Assembly (NCBI GenBank): GCA_017531765.1
Contig: JAFXKJ010000081.1
Location: 1 to 37,683 of the forward strand
Reading direction: 5' to 3'
Source: Clostridia bacterium
Lineage (GTDB): Bacteria > Bacillota > Clostridia > Oscillospirales > CAG-272
DNA: 37,683 nucleotides
The position numbers were made by a program, and so were the translations under genes. This document shows, one piece after another, positions 24,233-32,479 of the stretch. Position 1 is the stretch's first letter. The number at the start of each line of letters is the position of its first letter. The notes under the pieces were generated by a model, which searched no databases, was not told the origin of the DNA, and saw only the letters and a list, made by a program, of their open reading frames with translations.

Positions 24233-25028
24233 AGGTTATACCGTTGATTTTTATATTTTTATAATACTTAAGTGATGTAAACGAATGTTCTAAATGTGAA
24301 ATAAGATACGTTTCGGCAAAGTGTGACAGTATCGCAAGCTCATCGGGCGGCAGACTGAATGACAGATACTTTGAGACCTGTGAGCTCTCAATAAATCGTA
24401 GTGCTGCTATGACTGTCGGTGTGATCTTCACGGTGATTTCCGCTGTACCGTCGGGATCAAGCCCATCTTTCTTTATGAGAGACTGACACTTCACGCATCT
24501 TGGATGACCGTTCATAACGTCAAACAAAATATCGTAAGAACCTACTTCTGTGCCGCAAATTCCGCACTCTTCAAGTATGGGAGTAAAGCCAGCCTGACAA
24601 GCCGCACGGAACTCAAATGCTGCTCTGATCAGCTCAATATCAAGATGCTTCTTATTGGCAAGGGCGTAGAGAGTATTGAGCATAAGCCTGAGAAGCTCGG
24701 GATCGCTTACGTTTTCAAGGGCAAGATCGCAAGCCACGTCGCACATATATCCCGCAAGGGACAGCTTTTCAATATCGTAGCGTATGTTAAAAAAGCACTC
24801 TTCCATATCACTGTCGGCAATGTAGAAGTATTTCTTTGACTTTTTGAAAACGAAGTTACTGTAGGAAAACAGCTGTGCCGAGGTCATGTGACGGCTTCTG
24901 AGACTTTGTACACCCTTTCCCGTAACGAGAAGCTTTCCGTATTCGGGAGTCAGAACGGTAAGCAGCTTGTCCGCTTCACCTACGGATTGTTCGCGGATCA
25001 CAAGACCCATGGTTTTGATTTCTTCCAT
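24225..25028 (-). CDS. recO: DNA repair protein RecO
   Basis: RecO helps load RecA on SSB-coated DNA in the RecFOR pathway. The 267-residue protein has an N-terminal OB fold (TMGLVIREQSVGEADKLLTV, near 6-25) and a helical C-terminal part. A four-cysteine zinc site is complete: Cys155, Cys158, Cys178 and Cys181. The start lies 20 bases after the era stop; the end overlaps mutS2. The era-recO neighbourhood is conserved in Firmicutes. Confidence 0.93.
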   Translation of the reverse strand: MEEIKTMGLVIREQSVGEADKLLTVLTPEYGKLLVTGKGVQSLRSRHMTSAQLFSYSNFVFKKSKKYFYIADSDMEECFFNIRYDIEKLSLAGYMCDVACDLALENVSDPELLRLMLNTLYALANKKHLDIELIRAAFEFRAACQAGFTPILEECGICGTEVGSYDILFDVMNGHPRCVKCQSLIKKDGLDPDGTAEITVKITPTVIAALRFIESSQVSKYLSFSLPPDELAILSHFAETYLISHLEHSFTSLKYYKNIKINGITYE

Positions 25029-25048
25029 AAACGTCTGTCCGAGAAAGC

Positions 25049-25942
25049 TCAGTCGAGGTCCTTGGGATTATAGCCGAATGAGTTAAGCACAAAATCGCTG
25101 TCGCGCCACTTTTCCTTGACCTTTACCCAAAGGTTGATATAGACCTGAACACCGAAGAACTCTTCAAGGTCTTCCCTCGCGAAGGAACCGATCTTTTTAA
25201 GTGTCTCACCGTTTTTGCCGATGATGATTCCCTTGTGTGAAGCCTTCTCGCAGAAGATCTCAGCTCTGATGTTCAGCATATTCTTCTTTTCCTTGAACTC
25301 TTCGATCACGATGGCAGTACCGTGTGGAACTTCATCGTTCAGTACACGGAGAAGCTTCTCTCTGATGATCTCTGAGGCGATCTGTCTCTCAGGCTGATCG
25401 GTAATGGAGTCATCCTCAAACATCCACTCGGATTCATAAAGGAACTGTTCTGCCTCTTCCAGTACAAATTCAACGTTCTTTCCGCTGATTGCCGCAGTGG
25501 GAACAACCGCATCGAAATCGTGAAGCTCAGCATAGCCTGAAATGGTCTCGGCAAGCTTCTCGGCACTTGTCATATCGATCTTGTTAAGAACGAGAATGGA
25601 CGGAAGACCTGCCTGTTTGATCTGCTCAATGAGGCTTTTTTCAACGCTTCCCGCAGGATGTGCGGCATCTGCAATAAGTATCGCCGCATCTGCACTTCTG
25701 ACTGTACTTCTTACGGATTTCATCATGTAGTCGCCGAGACGGTTCTTCGACTTATGCACACCGGGGGTATCAAGGAACACAAACTGATTCTCGCCACGGG
25801 TAAGAATACCTGCAATTCTGTTACGGGTAGTCTGAGGCTTGGGAGATACTATGGAAACCTTCTCCCCGAGGAGACTGTTCATGAGAGTGGACTTTCCCAC
25901 GTTAGGTCTGCCGATGATTGATATATAAGCTGTTTTAGTCAT
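25049..25942 (-). CDS. era: GTPase Era
   Basis: Era binds the 3' end of 16S rRNA and assists 30S assembly. The 297-residue protein has G1 GRPNVGKST (11-19), G3 DTPGVHKSKNRLG, G4 NKID, and a C-terminal type II KH domain with IIGKNGETLKKIG and LWVKVKEKWRDSD. Length and all G motifs are normal. It lies between ybeY (18 bases) and recO (20 bases), the standard order. Confidence 0.96.
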   Translation of the reverse strand: MTKTAYISIIGRPNVGKSTLMNSLLGEKVSIVSPKPQTTRNRIAGILTRGENQFVFLDTPGVHKSKNRLGDYMMKSVRSTVRSADAAILIADAAHPAGSVEKSLIEQIKQAGLPSILVLNKIDMTSAEKLAETISGYAELHDFDAVVPTAAISGKNVEFVLEEAEQFLYESEWMFEDDSITDQPERQIASEIIREKLLRVLNDEVPHGTAIVIEEFKEKKNMLNIRAEIFCEKASHKGIIIGKNGETLKKIGSFAREDLEEFFGVQVYINLWVKVKEKWRDSDFVLNSFGYNPKDLD

Positions 25943-25960
25943 ATTTCTTTTTTCCTTTAC

Positions 25961-26437
25961 TTAATCTCTTGTAATTCCGATCTCATTCATGATCTCGTTT
26001 TGAATGGCAAACATTTCTTTTTCATCTTCCTCTGAGGTCTCGTGATCGTATCCGAGGAGGTGAAGCATGGAGTGGACCGTTAAGAATGCACACTCTCTCT
26101 TAAATGAGTGACCGAATTCCCTTGATTGCTCGTCAGCCCTCTCAAGGGACAATACAATGTCACCAAGCTCGGCACATTCTCCTTCAAATGGTACGTCTCC
26201 CTCTGCAAAGGTATACATGGGGAAAGAGAGAACGTCGGTTGCGCTGTCCTTTTCACGGTGCTCAAGATTGAGCTCTCTGATACCCTCGTTATCGGTAAAC
26301 GTTACCGAAATCTCAGTGTCATATCCGACACCCTCATGTCTCAAAGTTCCCTTGACTGCTTTTTTTATGATACTCTTAAGCTTAAGGGTTATCTTGAATT
26401 TATCCTGCTCGTTTTGAAATAGAATTTTCGTTTTCAC
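25961..26437 (-). CDS. ybeY: Endoribonuclease YbeY (rRNA maturation)
   Basis: YbeY is a zinc-dependent RNase involved in 16S rRNA 3' processing and ribosome quality control. The zinc-site HSMLHLLGYDHE gives three histidines in the H-x3-H-x5-H pattern. The upstream strand EHREKDSATDVLSFPM is also conserved. The frame opens at TTG 26449, overlapping the phoH stop, but GTG 26437 has AGG six bases upstream and gives a family-like start, so I prefer it. It lies between phoH and era, as in Bacillus. Confidence 0.92.
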   Translation of the reverse strand: MKTKILFQNEQDKFKITLKLKSIIKKAVKGTLRHEGVGYDTEISVTFTDNEGIRELNLEHREKDSATDVLSFPMYTFAEGDVPFEGECAELGDIVLSLERADEQSREFGHSFKRECAFLTVHSMLHLLGYDHETSEEDEKEMFAIQNEIMNEIGITRD

Positions 26438-26445
26438 GTCACACC

Positions 26446-27489
26446 TCAATCATTTTCACGTCCCCGAGACGGGCGGTAGGCTTTTGCGTTCTTTGAGTTT
26501 TCTGCTTTTTTCACGGCACGCTCACGGTCGTATTTATCGTAGGCTATGATGATCTTCTGTACAAGTCTGTGGCGTACAACGTCGCGCTCGGAAAATTCGT
26601 GAATTCCGATGTCATCAATTCCACGTAATATCTTAACAGCCGAAGCAAGACCGCTTTTCTGCCCGAAGGGGAGGTCGGTCTGAGTAAGGTCACCCGTTAC
26701 CACTATCTTTGAGCCGTTACCGAGACGGGTAAGGAACATTTTCATCTGCTCGGGAGTGGTATTTTGCGCTTCGTCAAGAATAATAAAGGAGTCGTCAAGG
26801 GTTCTTCCGCGCATATACGCAAGGGGAGCAATTTCTATTGTCATCTTTTCTATAAGTCTTGCCACGTTTTCGGCTCCCATCATGTCGTAGAGGGCATCGT
26901 AAAGAGGACGGAGATAGGGGTCGATCTTACTTTGAAGGTCTCCCGGAAGGAATCCAAGCCTCTCCCCCGCTTCGACGGCGGGACGGGTCAGAATGATCCT
27001 TGAAATTTCATGAGCGCGGAGTGCTTTAACCGCCATCATTACCGCAAGATAGGTCTTACCCGTACCTGCAGGTCCAACGCCCAGCACCACAGTGTTTTTC
27101 TTTATGAGATCAATATACTTTTTCTGACCGACAGTTTTAGCCTTTATGGGCTTACCCTTGGCATTAACGAACACACAGTCGTCGTCATATGACACAAGCT
27201 CTGACGTTCTTCCGTCAGAAACCATACCGATGAGGTAGTCAACACTCTGTTCGGTAAGCTCTTCACCAATGGAGGCGACCTTTTTCATATACTTCAGTGC
27301 GTCCGCGGCTTTACCGACAGAGTCTTCATTACCTTCAACCATGATGGCATCTCCCCTGCCCTGAGGATCCTGTCTGTTGTAGATACGAACACCGAATTCG
27401 CTCTCAAGCTTTGAGGTATTACGGTCAAAGCTGCCGAATATTTTTTTCGTGACTTCAGAGTCACTGACTATTATTGTTTTCTGAGCCAT
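26446..27489 (-). CDS. PhoH-like ATPase
   Basis: The 347-residue protein has an N-terminal KH-like RNA-binding part (about 25-75) and a PhoH P-loop domain with Walker A GPAGTGKT (139-146), ILTRPAVEAGERLGFLPGD, and Walker B SFIILDEAQNT. PhoH proteins have been linked to RNA processing with YbeY, and the two genes overlap here. The start at 27489 lies inside the end of yqfD and has AAAGG ahead of it, which suggests translational coupling. It corresponds to Bacillus YqfE/PhoH. Confidence 0.94.
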   Translation of the reverse strand: MAQKTIIVSDSEVTKKIFGSFDRNTSKLESEFGVRIYNRQDPQGRGDAIMVEGNEDSVGKAADALKYMKKVASIGEELTEQSVDYLIGMVSDGRTSELVSYDDDCVFVNAKGKPIKAKTVGQKKYIDLIKKNTVVLGVGPAGTGKTYLAVMMAVKALRAHEISRIILTRPAVEAGERLGFLPGDLQSKIDPYLRPLYDALYDMMGAENVARLIEKMTIEIAPLAYMRGRTLDDSFIILDEAQNTTPEQMKMFLTRLGNGSKIVVTGDLTQTDLPFGQKSGLASAVKILRGIDDIGIHEFSERDVVRHRLVQKIIIAYDKYDRERAVKKAENSKNAKAYRPSRGREND

Positions 27490-28717
27490 TTATTTTCCTT
27501 TCACCTTGTTCTGCCGTTGGGTCAGGTGGGACCTCCGTCGTAAATTCCACCGTCTCGGCAATATCGGTTATACAAAGCAATTCCATTTTCAGAGTGACAC
27601 CGCCGTCCGAAATATCGCATATCTGCTTTACGCGGACGATCTCGCAGGTTTCCAGAATGTCGTCAAGATCACTCCTTAACTCTCTTATACCCGCGCTGAC
27701 TGCAGCATCAACATCAAGCACGGCTTCGGAGTTTCTGTACTCTCTGTAGGTAACTTTATCCACCCACACAGGCATGGGGATAACGCCAAAGAGATAAAAC
27801 CTTTCACTCTCTACTATTTTATCATAAGTTGTGTACTCAATTCCATAGTTTAGCGAAAGATTTATTGATTTTTTGAAAATTTTTACTGATTTTTTTGTCA
27901 TCTCTTCCCCTGTATATACTTTTTTTGTGGTTTTCAAGGGGATGCTGACATCTACGATACGTGAAACGTATGCCAAAGCTTCACCCTTGGCGTACTCAAA
28001 GCGTACCCCGCCTTCTCTTAAAGGAACAACTCCGCTGATCAAAAGATCTCCCTTTTTGACTACGTCTCCGTTATTGACACTCACCTCACCCGCCTCTGTC
28101 TTAATGAGCATTATCTGACCGTTTTCGGCGGCTACAATGTTTGAGCCTACGTTTTCAGTCTTACCGCCGCTTCCGCCCGGTCTCAGCTCACGTACCTGTA
28201 CCATGGCGCAGTTACCCGTCATGTTTACCGATATCCAGGAAATATTCTCGGAACGCACGAGAAAATCACTGTTTAGCTTATCAAAATCAAGCTCTCTAAA
28301 GTCGTCCCCGTAAGAGCATCCAAGCTCCTCAAGCAAGGAGATTATTTCACCGTCACTTACCTTCTCGTTTCCTTTGATTTCGATGTTCCAGATGATCCTT
28401 CCCGACATGACAGTCACAACGATAAAGAATAATACCCCGACGACAATACCCGGTCTCCTGAGAAGGCTGAAAAGTATATGCGGTAAGCCTCTCACCGCAC
28501 CAACGGTTACGTCGAATTCTTCCTTTTCAAGTTCTTTTTTGATCTTTCCGAACTCTTTGACAGGCAACACATAAACATTTCGTCCCTCTCTGTCTTTTTT
28601 GACCTTATGACACTGAACGGCGAAACGTCTCATAAGCTCCGAAAGCTTCGGAGAGCATTCACCCCAAGACGTAACTTTGACCCAACCGCAAATAAAAAGA
28701 AACAGTCTTTTAATCAT
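27461..28717 (-). CDS. yqfD: Sporulation protein YqfD
   Basis: YqfD is a membrane protein of the mother cell needed for efficient sporulation; its mechanism is unclear. The 418-residue protein has a soluble N-terminal part (about 1-90), one membrane helix (about 94-115, GVLFFIVVTVMSG), then a POTRA/FtsQ-like stretch (WNIEIKGNEKVSDGEIISLLEELG) and a long outside domain. The N-terminal GWVKV and the linker RLFLFICG are typical of the family. It overlaps yqfC by 8 bases and phoH by 29. Confidence 0.9.
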   Translation of the reverse strand: MIKRLFLFICGWVKVTSWGECSPKLSELMRRFAVQCHKVKKDREGRNVYVLPVKEFGKIKKELEKEEFDVTVGAVRGLPHILFSLLRRPGIVVGVLFFIVVTVMSGRIIWNIEIKGNEKVSDGEIISLLEELGCSYGDDFRELDFDKLNSDFLVRSENISWISVNMTGNCAMVQVRELRPGGSGGKTENVGSNIVAAENGQIMLIKTEAGEVSVNNGDVVKKGDLLISGVVPLREGGVRFEYAKGEALAYVSRIVDVSIPLKTTKKVYTGEEMTKKSVKIFKKSINLSLNYGIEYTTYDKIVESERFYLFGVIPMPVWVDKVTYREYRNSEAVLDVDAAVSAGIRELRSDLDDILETCEIVRVKQICDISDGGVTLKMELLCITDIAETVEFTTEVPPDPTAEQGERKINGSENNNSQ

Positions 28718-29003
28718 TGTCCGTGAACCTCACACTTTCAATTTGTCCCATCACGGATATCGCCCCTGCGGTAAAATCGGACAAGATCAGATTTCTGCCT
28801 TCAAAAATGATATTTTGCTTTACCGTAGCAAGCTTTACGGTATCCGTTGAATAGTCGAGGACCTTTGTACACCCGTAAGCCGTAGCCTCGAAGTTACCTT
28901 TGATCTCAAGTGACGGGATATTACCGAACGTATCACAGGGAAAGTCAAGAGACTTTGCAAGCCGTGTCAGGAATCCCGCCGTTTTTTTACTGTTATGAGA
29001 CAA
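28710..29003 (-). CDS. yqfC: YabP/YqfC family sporulation protein
   Basis: This small protein of the YabP/YqfC fold is made in sporulation together with yqfD. The frame is open from ATG 29042, but that reading adds an unusual N-terminus. TTG 29003 has AGAGGAAG seven bases upstream and gives about 97 residues, the usual family length. Conserved parts are the central strand-rich segment (IPSLEIKGNFEATAYGCTKV) and LSDFTAGAISVMGQIESVRF at the C-terminus. It heads the long minus-strand operon and is divergent from the ylbJ-like gene, leaving 68 bases for promoters. Confidence 0.85.
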   Translation of the reverse strand: MSHNSKKTAGFLTRLAKSLDFPCDTFGNIPSLEIKGNFEATAYGCTKVLDYSTDTVKLATVKQNIIFEGRNLILSDFTAGAISVMGQIESVRFTDND

Positions 29004-29071
29004 TAAAACACTTCCTCTCGCATAATTATTACCGTACAACAATCATATGAGGAAAGGTGAGGATAAATAAC

Positions 29072-30046
29072 TTGACAAACCATGTAAAAGCGTTGGGCAA
29101 GCGTCAAAATTCCAACAGGCAGAAAGTAAAACTACTGATAGCCGTATTGGCAATGGTACTTTTATTCGTTATATTGATGCGCTCTGAAAAATTAAGCGAA
29201 ACGATATATTCCAGCTTGAGCGAAACGGCAAAAAAAGTAATTCCCGCACTGTTCCCGATGATGGTGCTTGCGCGGTTTATGACGAATTACGGACTTGTTG
29301 ATTTTTACGAGAAAATTTCGGCAGGCGTCGTAAAGCGTCTTTTCGGCGTAAGCAGAAAAGCATCATGCGCTGTGATCCTTGGCTTTTTGAGCAGTTTTCC
29401 CATTGGAGCCGCAACTGTTTGTGAATTATATAATAGCGGTGAGCTGACAAAGGAAGAAGCCGAAAATTCACTTGGACCTGCCCACAATACCGGACCTGCA
29501 TTCCCCGTATGTGTGATAGGTGCGGCTGTTTTGGGGAGTGTATCATACGGTACATTTTTATACTTTATCCAGATCATATCAGCGGTCATTGCTTCAAAGC
29601 TTTTAATACCTAAGTCGGCAAAGCAAAGCACATCGGTCTTAGCTCCTCATGGAAAGGTTGACTGCAGCTTTTCATCTGCACTGACGGACGCCATATGTTC
29701 GTCCGCTGTGGGATGCTTAAATATAGTCGCATTCGTTCAATTCGGCAGACTTTTGAGCGAATTGGTCTACGTTTTGTTAAATAAAAACAGTATAGCCTTA
29801 CTTCTTACAGCATCAGTCATCGAGTTTTCCTCAGGCTCGGTACTTTCAGCAGATGCCGGAGGTATTATGGGCTTAACTTTATGTTCATTCTCAATCTGTT
29901 TCGGCGGAATGACATCTCTTCTTCAAGCTTCAAGCTATACTTCAAAAGCAAGACTTTCAATAAAAAAATGCTTCATTTTCAAATTACTCCAGGGAATTCT
30001 GTCTTCGCTTTTGTCATTTTTAGTATTTTTCCTAATGTTTTGGTGA
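29072..30046 (+). CDS. YlbJ-like sporulation membrane protein
   Basis: The roughly 325-residue polytopic membrane protein is of the YlbJ / nucleoside-recognition (Gate) type linked to sporulation in Firmicutes. It has about seven to eight membrane helices. Signature pieces are ALFPMMVLARF, LGFLSSFPIGAATVCELYNSG and LGPAHNTGPAFPV. YlbJ is made in the mother cell and affects spore cortex properties. A GTG at 29057 is too close to the GAGGAAAG site; TTG 29072 has GGTGAGG nine bases upstream, so I prefer it. It is divergent from yqfC. Confidence 0.83.
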   Translation: MTNHVKALGKRQNSNRQKVKLLIAVLAMVLLFVILMRSEKLSETIYSSLSETAKKVIPALFPMMVLARFMTNYGLVDFYEKISAGVVKRLFGVSRKASCAVILGFLSSFPIGAATVCELYNSGELTKEEAENSLGPAHNTGPAFPVCVIGAAVLGSVSYGTFLYFIQIISAVIASKLLIPKSAKQSTSVLAPHGKVDCSFSSALTDAICSSAVGCLNIVAFVQFGRLLSELVYVLLNKNSIALLLTASVIEFSSGSVLSADAGGIMGLTLCSFSICFGGMTSLLQASSYTSKARLSIKKCFIFKLLQGILSSLLSFLVFFLMFW

Positions 30047-30095
30047 AAAAAGGTGAAAAAAAACGTAAAAGGAGAAAAAACAGGAGAAACTAATC

Positions 30096-30124
30096 TTGAT
30101 TTATTGGCAAGAATATTATATAAT
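30096..30124 (+). promoter_or_regulatory. Sigma-A promoter before the small Cys protein and prfB
   Basis: TTGATT (30096-30101) and a perfect TATAAT (30119-30124) are separated by exactly 17 bases. The start codon of the small protein is 65 bases downstream. A purine-only tract containing AAGGAGAAAAAACAGGAG precedes the -35. Confidence 0.7.
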
Positions 30125-30188
30125 TATACTGTGTGTCCGAATCCGAATGGGTACACAAGTCTGTTTTCAAAGGAGCTTCCTTCACGTA

Positions 30189-30416
30189 ATGAAGATCAGA
30201 AACAAAGACAATATTGAAGTTTTTTGCAAATATTGCGAAAGAGCTACCCCTCTTGTTACCGAAGGTAAGCTCGTTTGCTCAAAAATGGGTGTTGTGTCTG
30301 AGGATTATAAATGTCGAAAGTTCATTTACGACCCTCTCAAAAGGGCACCAAAAATACTGAACATTGACACATCAGGGCTTGAATTTCCGAGTTTTGACGA
30401 CAACCGTGAAGAGTAA
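30189..30416 (+). CDS. Small Cys-rich protein, unknown function
   Basis: The 75-residue protein has two CxxC-like cysteine groups: FCKYCE near residue 12 and, later, single cysteines in LVCSKMG and YKCRKF, four in all, as in a small zinc site. Its tail is acidic (FDDNREE). The frame is open from a TTG at 30096, but that codon lies in the promoter; ATG 30189 with AAAGGAG 13 bases upstream is better. It lies 35 bases before prfB under a shared promoter. I recall similar small proteins in Clostridia but no function. Confidence 0.65.
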   Translation: MKIRNKDNIEVFCKYCERATPLVTEGKLVCSKMGVVSEDYKCRKFIYDPLKRAPKILNIDTSGLEFPSFDDNREE

Positions 30417-30451
30417 TACATTAGAAAAATAAATTTTCGGAGGATACGAAA

Positions 30452-31567
30452 TTGATTATAGCACTTGAAGAAGCAAAGCATACCCTTATAAATTTCCGTG
30501 ATAATATTACAGAGCTTGGTTCCGCCCTCAGGATCGAAGAGCTTAAGCTTCAGCTTGAAGAGCTTGAGAAAAAAACCCTTGATGCCGATTTTTGGAACGA
30601 TCAGACAAATTCCGGAAAGATTCTCAGACAGGTAAAACAGTTAAAAGATAAGATCGAAGCATATGAAAACCTCGTAGGTAAGCTTGAAGACACAATTACT
30701 CTTGCGGAGCTTGCTATTGAAGAGAACGATGAAAGCCTTACTGATGAGGTTCTCTCCGAGCTTGAGGCGATTCAGGCAGAAGAAGAAAAGCAGAGGATCG
30801 AAATTCTCCTTTCGGGTGAATACGATAAAAACAACGCCATCGTCAGCTTCCATCCCGGTGCAGGCGGTACTGAGGCTCAGGACTGGGCGCTCATGCTTTA
30901 CAGAATGTACACACGTTGGGGTGAAAAGCACGGATATACGGTTAAGCTCATCGACTGGCTTGACGGTGAAGAAGCGGGTCTTAAGTCTGCTACAATTACC
31001 ATCGAAGGAACCAACGCTTACGGTTATCTCAAGAGCGAAAACGGCGTACACAGACTTGTAAGAGTATCTCCCTTCGACTCATCGGGACGCCGCCACACTT
31101 CCTTTGCATCTGTTGAGGTTATGCCCGAATTTGAGGACGATAACACAATCGAGCTTCGTGACGAGGACCTTGAGATCACAGCACACCGTTCAAGCGGTGC
31201 GGGCGGTCAGCACGTAAACAAGACTGACTCCGCGATCCGTATCACTCACCTTCCCACAGGTATCGTTGTTGGCTGTCAGACAGAGCGAAGCCAGCTTCAG
31301 AATAAGGAAACCGCGCTTAAAATGCTTAAAAGCAAGCTCATGGAGATCAAGCAAAGAGAAAAGCTTGAGAAGATCGACGACATTAAGGGTGTTAAGACCA
31401 ATATCGAGTGGGGTGCGCAGATCCGTTCTTACGTATTCATGCCCTATACTCTTGCAAAGGACACAAGAACAGGTTATGAAGACGGTAACATTCAGGCGGT
31501 AATGGACGGCGAGATCGACGGATTCATCAACGCATATCTTAAGGCAAACGCAGGTAAGCAGGACTGA
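30452..31567 (+). CDS. prfB: Peptide chain release factor 2
   Basis: RF2 releases peptides at UGA and UAA. The 371-residue protein has the codon-recognition SPF tripeptide at 206-208 and the catalytic GGQ at 251-253 (SSGAGGQHVNKTDSA). The start is TTG 30452 with CGGAGG ten bases upstream. The whole reading frame is continuous: the early region (GSALRIEEL) has no in-frame UGA and no slippery CUU UGA site, so the common +1 autoregulatory frameshift is absent. It overlaps the methyltransferase gene by one base (TGATG). Confidence 0.96.
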   Translation: MIIALEEAKHTLINFRDNITELGSALRIEELKLQLEELEKKTLDADFWNDQTNSGKILRQVKQLKDKIEAYENLVGKLEDTITLAELAIEENDESLTDEVLSELEAIQAEEEKQRIEILLSGEYDKNNAIVSFHPGAGGTEAQDWALMLYRMYTRWGEKHGYTVKLIDWLDGEEAGLKSATITIEGTNAYGYLKSENGVHRLVRVSPFDSSGRRHTSFASVEVMPEFEDDNTIELRDEDLEITAHRSSGAGGQHVNKTDSAIRITHLPTGIVVGCQTERSQLQNKETALKMLKSKLMEIKQREKLEKIDDIKGVKTNIEWGAQIRSYVFMPYTLAKDTRTGYEDGNIQAVMDGEIDGFINAYLKANAGKQD

Positions 31568-32337
31568 TGAAAAAAGAAGCTTCACGCCAAGGTGAGTCCG
31601 TTATCTTCGAAGGCATGACGTCCATTAATGCCGTGTTGAAGGCTTCTGCCGAAAATAATCCGAGGCGCATCGTTAAGGTGTTTTTTGACAAAAGCAAAAC
31701 GCAGACGAAGAGACGGGAGTTGGCATTTTTACGCCGCGCGGCACTTGATCATTCCTTTGAGATCGTTTTAGCGGACAAGGATTATATAGATTCTGTTGCA
31801 GTCGGAACATCCCACGGCGGTATTATCGCTGAATGTACAGAAAGAGCCATTCCCCGTCTTACAGCTGAATCGGAAATCAAAAAAAACGGCTTCTACGTTA
31901 TGCTTGAAGGCATCGAAGACCCATACAACTTTGGTTACGCTCTCCGCACACTTTACGCGGCGGGGGTCAGCGGTATTATACTCCCCGAACGAAACTGGAG
32001 CAGTGCGGCGGGGGTTGTTTGCAGATCATCTGCGGGCGCGTCCGAGCTTCTTCCCGCCTACGTTTCCACCCCCCTTGAGGCTTGCGCGATCTTCAAGGAC
32101 AAGTGTTACACGGTCGTCTCGGCGGGTATCAGAGATTCTGTTTCCGTGTTTGATGCGGAGCTTAAATATCCCGTATTTCTGATCGTGGGCGGCGAAAAGA
32201 GAGGAATCTCCTCCGCTGTGCTTGACAAGTCTGACGTTGTGGTCAGGATCGACTACGGAAGAGAGTTTAACGGTTCCCTTTCCGCAGCATCGGCGGCATC
32301 GGTGCTTGCTTACGAGATATTCAGACAGAACAGGTAA
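31567..32337 (+). CDS. SpoU/TrmH-type rRNA or tRNA 2'-O-methyltransferase
   Basis: The 256-residue protein has an N-terminal substrate-binding part and a C-terminal SPOUT knot. Family motifs are LEGIEDPYNFGYALRTLYAAG (motif 1, Asn and Arg), VCRSSAGASELLP, VFLIVGGEKRGIS (motif 2) and VVRIDYGREFNGSLSAASAA (motif 3). It methylates a ribose in rRNA or tRNA; the exact site is not readable. Its ATG overlaps the prfB stop, so translation is coupled. A terminator follows at once. Confidence 0.9.
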   Translation: MKKEASRQGESVIFEGMTSINAVLKASAENNPRRIVKVFFDKSKTQTKRRELAFLRRAALDHSFEIVLADKDYIDSVAVGTSHGGIIAECTERAIPRLTAESEIKKNGFYVMLEGIEDPYNFGYALRTLYAAGVSGIILPERNWSSAAGVVCRSSAGASELLPAYVSTPLEACAIFKDKCYTVVSAGIRDSVSVFDAELKYPVFLIVGGEKRGISSAVLDKSDVVVRIDYGREFNGSLSAASAASVLAYEIFRQNR

Positions 32338-32344
32338 AATTCAT

Positions 32345-32377
32345 ACAGCTCAAGTTATTTGTAACTTGGGCTGTTTT
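32345..32377 (+). terminator. Intrinsic terminator after the methyltransferase gene
   Basis: Thirteen-base arms (32345-32357 and 32362-32374) pair with a single G-U, loop TTTG, then TTTT. It starts seven bases after the stop codon. Confidence 0.8.
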
Positions 32378-32419
32378 GTCATTGTTCGGATGACCCGACT
32401 CACATCAGCACGGAAAATC

Positions 32420-32448
32420 GGGACACTTTCTTGAAATTTTGATAAAAT
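32420..32448 (+). promoter_or_regulatory. Weak sigma-A-type promoter of the AraC-type gene
   Basis: GGGACA (32420-32425) and TAAAAT (32443-32448) are 17 bases apart, ending 31 bases before the start codon. Four of six bases match at -35, so this is only moderate. Confidence 0.4.
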
Positions 32449-32479
32449 ACATTCAGACAAGGAACTACTGGAGATTGTT

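Noticed and set aside
30047..30095. Purine-only tract with repeated GGAG/GGTG after the ylbJ-like gene, looking like stacked ribosome sites.
   Set aside because: The only frame it would serve starts within the -35 box of a clear promoter and gives an unlikely N-terminus.
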